DNA from: Brevibacillus panacihumi W25
GTDB taxonomy: Bacteria > Bacillota > Bacilli > Brevibacillales > Brevibacillaceae
DNA length: 64,000 nucleotides
Direction of reading: 5' to 3'
Assembly: GCF_000503775.1 (NCBI RefSeq)
Contig: NZ_KI629782.1
Span: 558,001 to 622,000 of the forward strand
Shown here: piece after piece, positions 15,479 to 24,057 of the stretch
Position numbering within the stretch: position 1 is the first letter of the stretch
Layout: each line of letters starts with the position of its first letter
The notes under the pieces: model-generated
Told to the model about the DNA's origin: nothing
The model's input: the letters and a program-made list of their open reading frames with translations, nothing else
Database searches by the model: none
Position numbers and translations under genes: made by a program

Positions 15479-16456
15479 TCATTCATTATAGCAGGCTTCT
15501 TCATTTCCTCCCACGGTTTTTCGCACACGTTTGACTGGCAAACTGTAAAAATCCTCTGCCAAAGTAGTGTTCGGGAAAATCGCCTGCGCCTCCGCCAGCA
15601 GGTCCTCCATCGTGAACTCCCCCTCCTCATCCTCATAACGCGGGCTGAAGTGAGTCAGACAAAGGCTTTTTACCCCTGCATCCCGTGCCAGCTGCGCCGC
15701 TTCCTGGGCAGTGGAATGGCCGCTGCGAACCGCCAAATCCTTATCCTGCTGCGCATAGGTGGCCTCATGCACCAGCAAATCCGCACCGTGTGCAAGCTGG
15801 CGAACCGCCTGACACGGCTCGGTGTCGCCGCTGAATACGATTTTACGGCCTGGTTGGGCCTCCCCGACGAAATCCCGTCCATCCAAGACCCGCCCATCTG
15901 GCAAAACGACCTGTTCTCCCCGCTTCAACGCCCCATAGATCGGACCAGAAGGCACCCCCAGCTCCCGCGCTTTTTCTACCTGAAAGGCACCCGGCTTCTC
16001 CTTTTCTTCCACGCTGTAAGCAAACGACAGAACCCGGTGTCTGGCGGGACGGCAGATGACAACGACCTCTTCATCCTCGTACACGACGCCCTCGCTGACG
16101 ATATGGATCTGCAAGGGATAGTGCAGATGGACAGGGCTCGTCTCCATGACGGCGCGATAGTAGCGATCCAGACCCGGGGGACCGTATAAATCCAATGGAG
16201 AAGCTTCGCCATTGCGCAGGGAGCGGCTGGCTAACAGTCCGATCAAGCCGTAGAGATGGTCCCCATGCAGATGCGTAATAAAGATTTTTTCCAACTGGCT
16301 GATCTTCATGGGGGCACGCAGCAATTGATGCTGGGTTCCTTCCCCGCAATCAAATAGCCACCATTTCCCCGCTTGTAAAAAACGAAGCCCGATTCCACTT
16401 ACATTGCGTTTCGTGGTCGGCGCTCCAGAACCTGTACCCAAAAATGTAACAATCAC
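15479..16456 (-). CDS. rnz: Ribonuclease Z (325 aa)
   Basis: RNase Z cleaves the 3' trailer of tRNA precursors lacking an encoded CCA. It is a metallo-beta-lactamase: FLGTGSGAPT at residues 5-14, the metal motif THLHGDH at 61-67, later histidines in HEATYAQQD and FSGDTEP, and LTHFSPRY near the end; the flexible-arm region is present. The GTG at 16456 fits the expected N-terminus, although AGGAGA is 12 bases away, a little far. Longer in-frame starts would add non-family sequence. Confidence 0.93.
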   Translation of the reverse strand: MIVTFLGTGSGAPTTKRNVSGIGLRFLQAGKWWLFDCGEGTQHQLLRAPMKISQLEKIFITHLHGDHLYGLIGLLASRSLRNGEASPLDLYGPPGLDRYYRAVMETSPVHLHYPLQIHIVSEGVVYEDEEVVVICRPARHRVLSFAYSVEEKEKPGAFQVEKARELGVPSGPIYGALKRGEQVVLPDGRVLDGRDFVGEAQPGRKIVFSGDTEPCQAVRQLAHGADLLVHEATYAQQDKDLAVRSGHSTAQEAAQLARDAGVKSLCLTHFSPRYEDEEGEFTMEDLLAEAQAIFPNTTLAEDFYSLPVKRVRKTVGGNEEACYNE

Positions 16457-16607
16457 TGTGAGTGTGCATCTCCTTTTTGATTGAAAGTCTTCTCGTTGAG
16501 CCCTGACAACGCATTCAGGTGTCTGTCCGCTCATCTGGGCATGCACCCTTTTTTCCCGAATCGCATACCTTACCACAGACGACTAACCTAGCAAGGAGGG
16601 ACATTTA

Positions 16608-17603
16608 ATGATCAAACGCCTTCTCTATCTGGGAATGGCAGTAGGCCTGGGAGCCATGGCAATCTTGGGCGGCTGCTCCAGTGCTCCAGATAAAATCCGC
16701 ATCGGTGAAGTGACCCGTTCTCTTTTTTACGCCCCCCAGTACGTCGCATTGGAAAAGGGCTTTTTTCAAGAAGAAGGGCTGGAGGTGGAATTATCCACCA
16801 TTCCTGGCGGAGACAAAGTCATGTCTGCCCTTCTCTCTGACGGCATCGATGTGGCACTCGTCGGTTCCGAAACCAGCATTTATGTCGCACAGCAAGGAGC
16901 TGCGGATCGTGTGGTGAATTTCGCACAGCTGACGCAGACAGACGGCACCTTCCTCGTCGCCCGTGAAAAGACAGATACCTTCTCCTTCGATCAGCTGAAG
17001 GGCACCGTCTTCCTTGGACAGCGAAAAGGCGGCATGCCGCAAATGGTCGGGGAATACGTGCTGAAAAAGCACAATATCCATCCGCAGAATGATCTCGAAT
17101 TGATTCAAAACATAGAGTTCAAAAATATCGCCGCTTCTTTTGCTTCTGGCACAGGCCAGTACGTGCAACTATTCGAACCGGAGGCGTCCCGCTTTGAGCA
17201 GGAAGGCATCGGCCATGTCGTCGCTTCGTTCGGAAAAGAAAGCGGAACGGTCCCGTATACCGTGTACATGACAAAGCAAAGTACATTGGATAAAAATCAG
17301 GATACTATCCAGAAGTTTACCAATGCCGTATACAAAGGGCAACAGTGGGTTGCCAGCCACTCTCCCAAGGAGACAGCAGAAGTCATTGCCAAGTACTTCG
17401 AAGGGATCAAACCCGAGATCATGGAAAGTGCTGTGAAGCGTTATCTGGAACAAGGCTCCTACGCTGCTGACCCGATCCTGGATGAAGAAGAATGGAATCA
17501 GCTTCAGGATATTATGAACGAAGCGGGAGAGCTAAAGGAACCTGCGGATTACACCAAGCTGGTGAATACGACCTTTGCCAAAGCTGCTAAAGAAGGGAAG
17601 TAG
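16608..17603 (+). CDS. ABC transporter substrate-binding lipoprotein, SsuA/NMT1-like (331 aa)
   Basis: A lipoprotein signal (basic start, hydrophobic core, lipobox LGGC near residue 23) leads into an SsuA/ThiY/NMT1-type periplasmic-binding fold (YAPQYVALEKGFFQEEGLEVEL, then GIDVALVGSET). It captures a small organic solute outside the membrane for the two genes that follow. GGAGG lies 8 bases before the ATG. Sulfonate, taurine, nitrate or pyrimidine precursors are all possible; no TPP riboswitch was found upstream. Confidence 0.88.
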   Translation: MIKRLLYLGMAVGLGAMAILGGCSSAPDKIRIGEVTRSLFYAPQYVALEKGFFQEEGLEVELSTIPGGDKVMSALLSDGIDVALVGSETSIYVAQQGAADRVVNFAQLTQTDGTFLVAREKTDTFSFDQLKGTVFLGQRKGGMPQMVGEYVLKKHNIHPQNDLELIQNIEFKNIAASFASGTGQYVQLFEPEASRFEQEGIGHVVASFGKESGTVPYTVYMTKQSTLDKNQDTIQKFTNAVYKGQQWVASHSPKETAEVIAKYFEGIKPEIMESAVKRYLEQGSYAADPILDEEEWNQLQDIMNEAGELKEPADYTKLVNTTFAKAAKEGK

Positions 17604-17606
17604 ACC

Positions 17607-18413
17607 ATGATGAACAAGACTCCTTCTACGCCGGCCAAAATTGAACTTCGCCACGTGACCCATCTCTACCTATCCGCGCACAGGGCTTTCATGGCGGTCA
17701 AGGATATAAACCTGCGCGTGGAGGAAGGCGAGTTCATTTGTCTGGTTGGTCCCAGCGGCTGCGGGAAAACGACCCTGCTGTCCCTGATCGCCGGACTAGA
17801 GAAGCCCACATCCGGCGAGCTATTCATCGATGGCAAACCCGTCAGCGGGACCTCTTCACAGGTCGGTTATATGCTGCAGCAAGACTACTTGTTCAACTGG
17901 AGAAGCATCGAGGACAACGTCTTTCTCGGTCTGGAGATTCAGGGAATCCGCAACAAAGAGACAGAAGAATACGCGTTGCACCTGCTGGAGGAAATGGAGC
18001 TGGTCGACGTTCGCAGATCATCGCCGACCCAATTGTCTGGCGGAATGCGGCAGCGCGTCGCTCTTGTACGGACGTTAGCCTGCCAGCCTGATGTCCTGCT
18101 GCTTGATGAACCTTTCTCCGCGCTCGATTACCATACCAAGCTGAAGCTGGAGGACCTCGTATTCACTACGTTGCGCCGCCACAAAAAAACCGCTCTTCTC
18201 GTGACGCATGACCTCTCTGAGTCGATTGCGCTCGGAGATCGGGTGACTATCTTATCCCGCAACCCAGGACAGGTGCGCATGGAATTGACAATTCCGCCAG
18301 CGATTCGCAATGCCCTCCCGTTTGAAGCTCGGAACCAGGAAGGCTTTCAGGACGTATTTCATCAGGTATGGAAAGAGATGGAGGTGGTGTCGGATGCAAG
18401 CAAAGGAAATTGA
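17607..18413 (+). CDS. ABC transporter ATP-binding protein, SsuB/TauB-like (268 aa)
   Basis: This ATPase energises import. It has Walker A GPSGCGKTT, the Q-loop, the ABC signature LSGGMRQRV, Walker B VLLLDEPFSALD and the switch histidine in LVTHDLSES. The subfamily is that of nitrate/sulfonate/taurine importers. It begins three bases after the binding protein stop and its 3' end overlaps the permease by 20 bases, so the three genes form one operon. Confidence 0.93.
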   Translation: MMNKTPSTPAKIELRHVTHLYLSAHRAFMAVKDINLRVEEGEFICLVGPSGCGKTTLLSLIAGLEKPTSGELFIDGKPVSGTSSQVGYMLQQDYLFNWRSIEDNVFLGLEIQGIRNKETEEYALHLLEEMELVDVRRSSPTQLSGGMRQRVALVRTLACQPDVLLLDEPFSALDYHTKLKLEDLVFTTLRRHKKTALLVTHDLSESIALGDRVTILSRNPGQVRMELTIPPAIRNALPFEARNQEGFQDVFHQVWKEMEVVSDASKGN

Positions 18414-19200
18414 AGCCGTCCATCTACAATATCTCCAGAAAGAAGGACGGACTCGAACCTGGGTATTCGTCACCCAGCTCCTTCTCTTCGCGGCTTTCAT
18501 CGGCCTTTGGGAAATGCTGTCGCGCGCCAATCTCATCAATTCCCTGATCTTCAGCTATCCGTCGAAAATCATCGCGCTGCTGTGGACGCAGCTGCTCGAT
18601 GGCAGTCTGCTCCCCCACGTCGGGCTGACCGTATGGGAGACCATTGTGGGTTTTGTGCTCGGAACGCTGTTGGGTACCTTGCTCGCCTCTGTCATCTGGT
18701 GGTCTCCCTTCCTCTCCCGCGTGCTGGAGCCCTATCTCGTCGTCGCCAACAGCATGCCCAAGGTTGCGCTCGGACCTGTGTTTATCGTCTTATTCGGTCC
18801 AGGTCTGACCTCCGTCATCGCGATGGGCTTAGCGATCTCCGTCATTATCACGACCATCAACATCTACACCAGTTTTCGCGAGGTAAATCCGAACTTCGTC
18901 AAGGTCGTGCAGACGCTGGGCGGAAACAAGCGGCAAATTTTTACCACCGTGATTCTCCCGTCCACGATTCCGACCATACTGGCCACATTAAAAGTGAATG
19001 TCGGCCTCTCCTGGGTCGGAGTGATCGTCGGAGAATTTCTCGTCTCGCAGATGGGATTGGGATATCTGATCATCTACGGCTTCCAAGTCTTTAATTTTAC
19101 CCTGGTCATGATGAGCCTCGCCATCATCGCAGTCGTCGCCACCCTGATGTACCAAGGGGTCGCGTTTCTCGAACGGCGGCTCACCAGCCAGTTTAAATAG
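18394..19200 (+). CDS. ABC transporter permease, SsuC/TauC-like (268 aa)
   Basis: Six hydrophobic helices and the BPD-transport EAA loop (FVKVVQTLGGNKRQIFTTVILP) identify the membrane subunit of the SsuABC-like importer. The ATG at 18394 lies inside the end of the ATPase gene, with GGAGG 9 bases upstream, consistent with translational coupling. It is the last gene of the operon, followed by a strong terminator. Confidence 0.92.
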   Translation: MQAKEIEAVHLQYLQKEGRTRTWVFVTQLLLFAAFIGLWEMLSRANLINSLIFSYPSKIIALLWTQLLDGSLLPHVGLTVWETIVGFVLGTLLGTLLASVIWWSPFLSRVLEPYLVVANSMPKVALGPVFIVLFGPGLTSVIAMGLAISVIITTINIYTSFREVNPNFVKVVQTLGGNKRQIFTTVILPSTIPTILATLKVNVGLSWVGVIVGEFLVSQMGLGYLIIYGFQVFNFTLVMMSLAIIAVVATLMYQGVAFLERRLTSQFK

Positions 19201-19208
19201 ATAGCATC

Positions 19209-19252
19209 AACAAACGGTGCTGCTCGGAGGTGATCGAGCAGCACCGTTTGTT
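19209..19252. terminator. Terminator shared by the ABC operon and the CDF gene
   Basis: A 17-base perfect stem (ACAAACGGTGCTGCTCG and its complement) with an 8-base loop lies between convergent genes. Confidence 0.85.
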
Positions 19253-19273
19253 GCTTAAGCCTTTACGTGTTCG

Positions 19274-20209
19274 TCACGCATGCTGGAGTAAAAACTTTTT
19301 CCCATATTCTCCATGATCCAAAATAGCTGGATCCTCAATCTGAATCGTGGAATGTTCGATGCCGTACTTGGTCTTCAAAAGATGGTTGATTGCCATGATC
19401 ACACAAAACGGTTGAATATTTTCCCGAACAAAGACATGCGCAGTCAGCGAGTAATGGTCGGTAGTCACCGCCCACAAATGCAGCTCGTGAACATCCTCTA
19501 CTCCTTCGACCGTACCGATGTCTGCCCGGATTTGATCCAGATCGAACTTCTCGGGGACGGATTCCATCAATACAGCAAGCGACTCGCGAATGATTTTGGC
19601 CCCTCCGACAAAAATGATTCCCCCAATCACCATGCTGATCAACGGGTCAAAGATGTAATAGCCTGTAAAGTGGATCAAAACAGCGGAAGTAATGACGCCG
19701 ACGGAGCTGAGCAAATCTCCGAAGAAATGCCAGAGTGCGCTTTTCACATTCAGGTTGTCTTCTTCCTTGGTGCTCCGGCTCAAAATGACCGTCAATACCA
19801 CGTTTACCACCAAGCCGATCGAAGCGATAAGCAACATGAGCTGCAGATTCACGTCTTGTGGATGGATCATCCGGTTGATCCCTTCGATAAAAATACCAAT
19901 CGCAATAATGGCAAGGGCTAACCCGTTTAAGAACGAAGCGATGATTTCAAAGCGCAGGAAGCCAAACGTATACTTCTGGTTCGGCTTTCGTGTTGCCATG
20001 TAGATGGCTGTCATGCTCAAGCCCAGCGCGAATACATCAGAGATCATATGGGCCGAATCGGACAGGAGTGCAAGAGAGTTGGAGAGGATTCCTCCCACGA
20101 CCTCTACAATGGTAAAAAACAGGGTCAGCAGCAATGTGATCCACAGCGTTTTCTTTGATTTTTGTTGCTCTTTTACATGGTCAAGATGATGATAATCGGC
20201 ATATTTCAT
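19274..20209 (-). CDS. czcD: Cation diffusion facilitator (CDF) metal efflux protein, CzcD-like (311 aa)
   Basis: Six helices with the paired metal-binding motifs of Zn/Co/Cd exporters: SDSAHMISDV near residue 50 and ALWHFFGDLLSSV near 158 (HxxxD in each), plus a C-terminal cytoplasmic domain. It exports Zn2+ or a similar divalent cation in exchange for protons. GGAG lies 7 bases before the ATG. The upstream region is AT-rich but I did not find a clear ArsR/CzrA palindrome. Metal choice is inference. Confidence 0.9.
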   Translation of the reverse strand: MKYADYHHLDHVKEQQKSKKTLWITLLLTLFFTIVEVVGGILSNSLALLSDSAHMISDVFALGLSMTAIYMATRKPNQKYTFGFLRFEIIASFLNGLALAIIAIGIFIEGINRMIHPQDVNLQLMLLIASIGLVVNVVLTVILSRSTKEEDNLNVKSALWHFFGDLLSSVGVITSAVLIHFTGYYIFDPLISMVIGGIIFVGGAKIIRESLAVLMESVPEKFDLDQIRADIGTVEGVEDVHELHLWAVTTDHYSLTAHVFVRENIQPFCVIMAINHLLKTKYGIEHSTIQIEDPAILDHGEYGKKFLLQHA

Positions 20210-20339
20210 CGGAACGCTCCTCTCCTATTAAATATAATAAATCCTATCTAATAATTATTTTAATCATACATCTTCTTTTTCTTTTTTTCCAATGAACATT
20301 TTATGGATCATACAAGTGATACTCATTCCCAGCTGCCAA

Positions 20340-20385
20340 AATAATAGAGGCTATCCTATCGTCTGCTGACGAAGAGATAGCCTCT
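20340..20385 (-). terminator. Terminator of the TPR gene
   Basis: AGAGGCTATC pairs with GATAGCCTCT around a 20-base loop and is followed by ATTATTTTG on the minus strand. Confidence 0.65.
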
Positions 20386-20404
20386 GTTCACTTCAAAGCT
20401 TCCA

Positions 20405-21367
20405 TCAAGATTTCCAAAACTTCCACCAGCTTTTTTTATGCGCCGGATTTTCTGCTTGTTCAAGCGCCACTTTCTGTACGGCGGCCGCTTCCGCCTCTGC
20501 CGCACCAGGGATGCGGGCCAGGAAATGGTCTACCATCGGCTTGTAGTTGTCTGCCAGATGGTCCTGCATGTGGCGAAGGATCGCGATGGCCTTTTCCTTC
20601 TGATCCGTCGCGAGCAAGGCGTTCGCGTAGTTGAAGCCCGCATAGGGATAGGGAAACTCAGGCTGCCAGTATTCCTCGCAGATCTGAATCAATTGATACA
20701 CATACCCTGCTTGTCCCAACTCTCCCGTGACGGTCATGACCACCTCAAAGCGGTCCTTGGTCCCTTCGATTGCCTCCCGGTACCACTGCATCGCTTTGAG
20801 CAGATTTTCTTCCGTCAGAGCGAGTCGTGCCAGATGAAGTTTGGGACGCCATGCGCCTTCCTTGGAGGAGAGCGTTTCCAAACGACGTCGCAGCTCATCC
20901 TTTCTGCCGCTGTTCACAAATGCCTGCGCGTATAGATTCAGGGCATTTTCCTGGTTGGGGTCCTTGAACAAGCCCGTCTCGAGCATTTCAAAAGCCTTGG
21001 CTTCGTCTCCCTCTGCGCCGTATATTTTCGCTAGATTGGTACAGGCCGTACCGGAGGCGGGAAAACGGTCCAGGCAATTGATCAGGATGGTTTTGGCACG
21101 TTCAAATTCCTTTGCTTGCATATGTACGACAGCCCGAAAAATCAGGGCTGACTCGATCGGGCCGTATAGTTCCAGCAGTCTGTCTGCCGCACTCGCTGCC
21201 TCTTCATTGAACTGCTCTTTCGCCAATTCCATGGCGAAATCCCGCAACTTGTCCTTGTCGTCCCAGTATCGATCCAGATTGGCAGGGATTACCTTTTTCT
21301 GGTAATCCTCGCGCGACATCTGAACCGTTTGGCCAAACTCGTTAGTGAACGTCACAAAATCAGACAT
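20405..21367 (-). CDS. TPR-repeat protein (320 aa)
   Basis: A soluble protein built of helical repeats with TPR-like periodicity from about residue 60 to 270 (ALIFRAVVHMQAKEFERAKTIL, then NLAKIYGAEGDEAKAFEMLE). It ends in a basic tail KKSWWKFWKS. TPR arrays mediate protein contacts; no catalytic domain is visible. GTGAGG lies 7 bases before the ATG. The role is unknown. Confidence 0.8.
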   Translation of the reverse strand: MSDFVTFTNEFGQTVQMSREDYQKKVIPANLDRYWDDKDKLRDFAMELAKEQFNEEAASAADRLLELYGPIESALIFRAVVHMQAKEFERAKTILINCLDRFPASGTACTNLAKIYGAEGDEAKAFEMLETGLFKDPNQENALNLYAQAFVNSGRKDELRRRLETLSSKEGAWRPKLHLARLALTEENLLKAMQWYREAIEGTKDRFEVVMTVTGELGQAGYVYQLIQICEEYWQPEFPYPYAGFNYANALLATDQKEKAIAILRHMQDHLADNYKPMVDHFLARIPGAAEAEAAAVQKVALEQAENPAHKKSWWKFWKS

Positions 21368-21431
21368 GAAACAGCCTCACTTTCATTTCCCGTAAAATGG
21401 TCTTTAGGGTGCGACGGTCCTTGTCTCCCTT

Positions 21432-21806
21432 TTAAATCCAGGCCTTCATGTTTACTTTGCGGATAAATTCTTCCATTGATTCCTTGACCGGTTCGTCATT
21501 AGCCTCATCCGCCTCCTGCATCCCCAGCAGTTGACGAAATAGCGCTTCATTGCGTGTCGCTAGTGCGTAATCGAGCAAGGCCTCGCGAGATACTCGCTCC
21601 GCCTCCTCTTCCAGGATTTGTTGTTCCAATGCAATATCCTCCTCGACGACAGGAAATTGCTTATCTATTTTAGGGATTCGCACAATCCACGCAAAAGCAC
21701 TGTCTGGATTACGGTCGCGAGCGATCAGGTAACCGTATTCGCTAATGGGCAAACCTTGTTCAAAGGAGTCGGCCACGATGACGACGCGTTGTCCAAGCTT
21801 GAACAT
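21432..21806 (-). CDS. Hypothetical acidic protein (124 aa)
   Basis: The first half (FKLGQRVVIVADSFEQG, then GYLIARDRN) looks like a small beta-barrel; the second half is a long acidic helix with EEEAERVSREALLDYALATRNEALF. The ATG at 21806 is preferred because AAGGAG lies 9 bases upstream; another ATG six codons earlier sits on top of that site. It lies on the same strand as the TPR gene with a gap of 64 bases. No family is recognised. Confidence 0.7.
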   Translation of the reverse strand: MFKLGQRVVIVADSFEQGLPISEYGYLIARDRNPDSAFAWIVRIPKIDKQFPVVEEDIALEQQILEEEAERVSREALLDYALATRNEALFRQLLGMQEADEANDEPVKESMEEFIRKVNMKAWI

Positions 21807-21914
21807 AAGCGTCAACTCCTTCATAAGTTTACTACCTATCATACACAATGTTAGGTGCGCTTGGGAAGAGCAAACACCGCACTTGGGCAATGGCACAAAA
21901 AGTTTGTTGTCACA

Positions 21915-21954
21915 GGCAAAATGCGTTACACTTTGGGTAATACGCAATTTTGCC
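21915..21954. repeat. 12-bp inverted repeat upstream of yneK
   Basis: GGCAAAATGCGT and ACGCAATTTTGCC are complementary except for one bulged base and enclose TACACTTTGGGTAAT. It lies just before the yneK ribosome-binding site, where it could be an operator or an attenuating hairpin. Confidence 0.6.
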
Positions 21955-21975
21955 TGGTAAACGAGGTGTACGAGC

Positions 21976-22416
21976 ATGCAAATGACCACGGGGTTCTCCC
22001 TCTTTATCGTGGGATGGTCGATCGTTCTGGTCAGTCTGATGTTTATTGGCGGTTTTTTCATGTTCCGCAAATTTTTGAAATCGATGCCCAAGCAAGACGG
22101 CAAGTCCGATCTTGACTGGCAGGATTACTATATCGATCAGACTCGCTCACGGTGGACAGAGGAAGGACTGGAGCTGTTGAATGAGTTGGTGTCTCCGGTA
22201 CCGCAGCTGTTTCGTGATGTAGCGAGACGCTCCATCGCATCCAAGATCGGACAGTTGGCGCTGGAGGAAAAGGCAGAGACGATCTCGACCGAGCTGATTG
22301 TAAAGGGTTATATCGTCGCCACGCCAAAACGAGACCATAAATGGCTGATCGCTCATCTGGAGTCGAAGCAGATTGATTATACGCCGTACAAAAAGTATCT
22401 GCATACGGAAGCGTGA
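21976..22416 (+). CDS. yneK: YneK family membrane protein (DUF2621), 146 aa
   Basis: One N-terminal membrane helix is followed by MFRKFLKSMPKQDGKSDLDW, DVARRSIASKIGQLALEEKA and GYIVATPKRDHKWLI, all hallmarks of the YneK/DUF2621 family of Bacillales. In B. subtilis yneK sits close to ccdC and cotM; the function is not established. The ATG at 21976 follows GAGGTG. It is preceded by a conspicuous inverted repeat. Confidence 0.85.
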   Translation: MQMTTGFSLFIVGWSIVLVSLMFIGGFFMFRKFLKSMPKQDGKSDLDWQDYYIDQTRSRWTEEGLELLNELVSPVPQLFRDVARRSIASKIGQLALEEKAETISTELIVKGYIVATPKRDHKWLIAHLESKQIDYTPYKKYLHTEA

Positions 22417-22762
22417 AGCCGTGAGTGTCGGGCTGCCGCTAAGTTACATAGTGAGAAACAGATTTGGTGGTCCTCCAGCTGTAGCGGAGCAGAGGAAAAA
22501 GGGAAAAACGCTCCCGGCGGGGTGGGGTCTTTACTGCGGGTCGGCCAGGGCCGGCTCCACTCCAAAGGCGGAACCGCAGCCAAAAGCAGCCAACTCCAGG
22601 GAGTGTATCAGGGTTGGCCGCTGAAACCGTGTTCCGCCTTTTCCGTTGCGCCTGGGTCAAGATCCCAAATGCCTTCGCTTTTTTTCCCTTTTTCCTCGAC
22701 AAGCTTTACCTGGTATTCGTATTACTTTTTGAGGGCTACTCATGAAGTGTATTTGTTTCATG
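22417..22762. other. 346-base gene-free stretch with a GC-rich structured element
   Basis: No ORF here has both a good ribosome-binding site and protein-like composition. It contains a GC-rich part (22510-22650) with a two-tier hairpin, followed by a pyrimidine-rich T-run at 22679-22695. Possible roles are a long-range terminator for yneK, a small RNA or a repeat element. Confidence 0.5.
22564..22641. repeat. Two-tier inverted repeat (11-bp outer stem, 9-bp inner stem)
   Basis: AAAGGCGGAAC (22564-22574) is perfectly complementary to GTTCCGCCTTT (22631-22641). Inside it, GCAGCCAAC (22586-22594) pairs with GTTGGCCGC (22613-22621) with one mismatch. TTTCC continues after the outer stem on the plus strand. 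Confidence 0.7.
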
Positions 22763-22797
22763 AAAAAAGCTGCCATCATGTTTCGATGGCAGCTTTC
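22763..22797 (-). terminator. Terminator of adhP
   Basis: GCTGCCATC pairs with GATGGCAGC around a 7-base loop, followed by TTTTTT on the minus strand. Confidence 0.85.
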
Positions 22798-22809
22798 CTA
22801 TTCCAATGC

Positions 22810-23823
22810 TTAGTCCAGGGTCAATACAACCCGGCCATTGATTTGTCCTTTTTCCATTCGCTCGAATACCTCGTTGATCTTCTCCAGCGGCTGCGTCTCG
22901 ATGATGGCCCTTACCTTGCCACGCGCGGCAAAATCTAGCGCTTCCTGCATATCCTTTCGGGTACCTACAATAGAACCTTTAACTGTCACTCCGTTTAGCA
23001 CGGTATCAAAAATCGGGATGGGCAAGTCAGCGTTCGGCAAGCCGACAACGACCAGCGATCCGCCGCGTCTGACCGATTTGTACGCCTGTTCAAAAGCCTT
23101 CCTGGTAACCGCTACGCTGATCGCGGCATGGACGCCTCCTACCTGCTCCTGAATCGCTTGGATGGGGTCTGTTTCACTTCCGTTCACAGTTACGTCTGCA
23201 CCCAGTTCCTTGGCTAGCTCCAATTTCTCCGAGTGGATGTCAACCGCTACGACATTGTATCCCATCGCTTTGGCATACTGCAGCGCGACATGTCCCAGAC
23301 CGCCGATTCCATAGATGGCGACCCACTCGCCTGGTTTGATATTCGCTACCTTCAGCGCCTTGTAAGTAGTCACACCGGCGCAAAGAATCGGCGCGGCATC
23401 CACATCGCTCAGCTCATCGGGAATGCGTGCCACATAGGCTGCCGGGGCGACGCAGTATTGCGCATAGGCTCCATCTGCCGAATAGCCGCCGTTTAATTGA
23501 TGCTGGCAAAGCGTTTCCCAGCCGGTCAGGCAGTAATCGCATTCGCCGCATGCAGAGAACAGCCAGGGAATCCCTACTCGATCCCCTACCTTCAGCGAGG
23601 TCACTCCCTCCCCCAGCTTTTCCACGACGCCTACTCCCTCATGCCCAGGAATGAGGGGCAGCTTCGGTTTGACCGGCCAGTCTCCTTGTGCGGCATGCAG
23701 ATCCGTATGGCATACACCGCAGGTTTTGACACGCACCAGCACCTGCCCATACCCTGCCTGTGGCACCTCCACCTCTTTTACCTCCAGCTTTTGTTGGAAT
23801 CCATTGACGACCGCTGCTTTCAT
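22810..23823 (-). CDS. adhP: Zinc-dependent alcohol dehydrogenase, AdhP type (337 aa)
   Basis: A medium-chain NAD-dependent dehydrogenase that interconverts primary alcohols and aldehydes. Catalytic zinc ligands are C38 (CGVCHTDLH) and H61 (GHEGVGVV); four structural cysteines fall in CGECDYC and ETLCQ. The Rossmann motif is [17 protein letters not shown]. The ATG at 23823 has GGAGG 7 bases upstream. It is preceded by a consensus sigma-54 promoter and faces away from an iron alcohol dehydrogenase with its own two-component system, which is probably the regulator. Confidence 0.95.
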   Translation of the reverse strand: MKAAVVNGFQQKLEVKEVEVPQAGYGQVLVRVKTCGVCHTDLHAAQGDWPVKPKLPLIPGHEGVGVVEKLGEGVTSLKVGDRVGIPWLFSACGECDYCLTGWETLCQHQLNGGYSADGAYAQYCVAPAAYVARIPDELSDVDAAPILCAGVTTYKALKVANIKPGEWVAIYGIGGLGHVALQYAKAMGYNVVAVDIHSEKLELAKELGADVTVNGSETDPIQAIQEQVGGVHAAISVAVTRKAFEQAYKSVRRGGSLVVVGLPNADLPIPIFDTVLNGVTVKGSIVGTRKDMQEALDFAARGKVRAIIETQPLEKINEVFERMEKGQINGRVVLTLD

Positions 23824-23872
23824 TGCTCTTCCTCCTCTTTTGAGGTGTTTGTTCGACTCTGCCAATTCTTTT

Positions 23873-23888
23873 TGCAATGTGTGTGCCA
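23873..23888 (-). promoter_or_regulatory. Consensus sigma-54 promoter of adhP
   Basis: The minus strand reads TGGCACACACATTGCA, a perfect match to TGGCAC-N5-TTGCA, about 50 bases before the adhP start. A sigma-54 activator gene with GAFTGA motif lies 2.6 kb away in the divergent operon. Confidence 0.9.
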
Positions 23889-23891
23889 AGA

Positions 23892-23905
23892 TGAAAACGC
23901 TTTAT
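23892..23905. promoter_or_regulatory. Candidate CcpA cre site upstream of adhP
   Basis: TGAAAACGCTTTAT matches the cre consensus TGAAAGCGCTTTCA at 11 of 14 positions, directly upstream of the sigma-54 -24 element. Similarity only. Confidence 0.35.
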
Positions 23906-23960
23906 TTCCTGCCCATCAGCTTCAGATATCGTTTCATCCGGCCGCAATGTTGGCTGAACG

Positions 23961-23976
23961 GGCCGAAAAAACGGCC
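23961..23976. promoter_or_regulatory. Inverted repeat GGCCG-N6-CGGCC, candidate activator site
   Basis: A perfect 5-bp dyad around AAAAAA lies about 75 bases upstream of the adhP sigma-54 promoter and about 80 bases before the divergent iron-ADH start, a suitable place for an enhancer-binding protein. Confidence 0.4.
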
Positions 23977-24057
23977 GCTTTGCCGAGCTTTTGGCTGCGA
24001 CAGGAAATCGGCTCTGTCCTGATGTATTACTAGGGAAGAGAGAAAGGAGGATGCGGC

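Noticed and set aside
16457-16607. Possible TPP riboswitch before the SsuABC-like operon
   Set aside because: I looked for CTGAGA and ACCTGATCTGG-type motifs and found none, so the importer is not assigned to thiamine precursors.
22439-22702. A minus-strand 87-codon basic ORF (TTG start) across the structured gap
   Set aside because: Weak start context and Arg/Pro-rich composition caused by the GC-rich inverted repeat; better explained as non-coding structured DNA.
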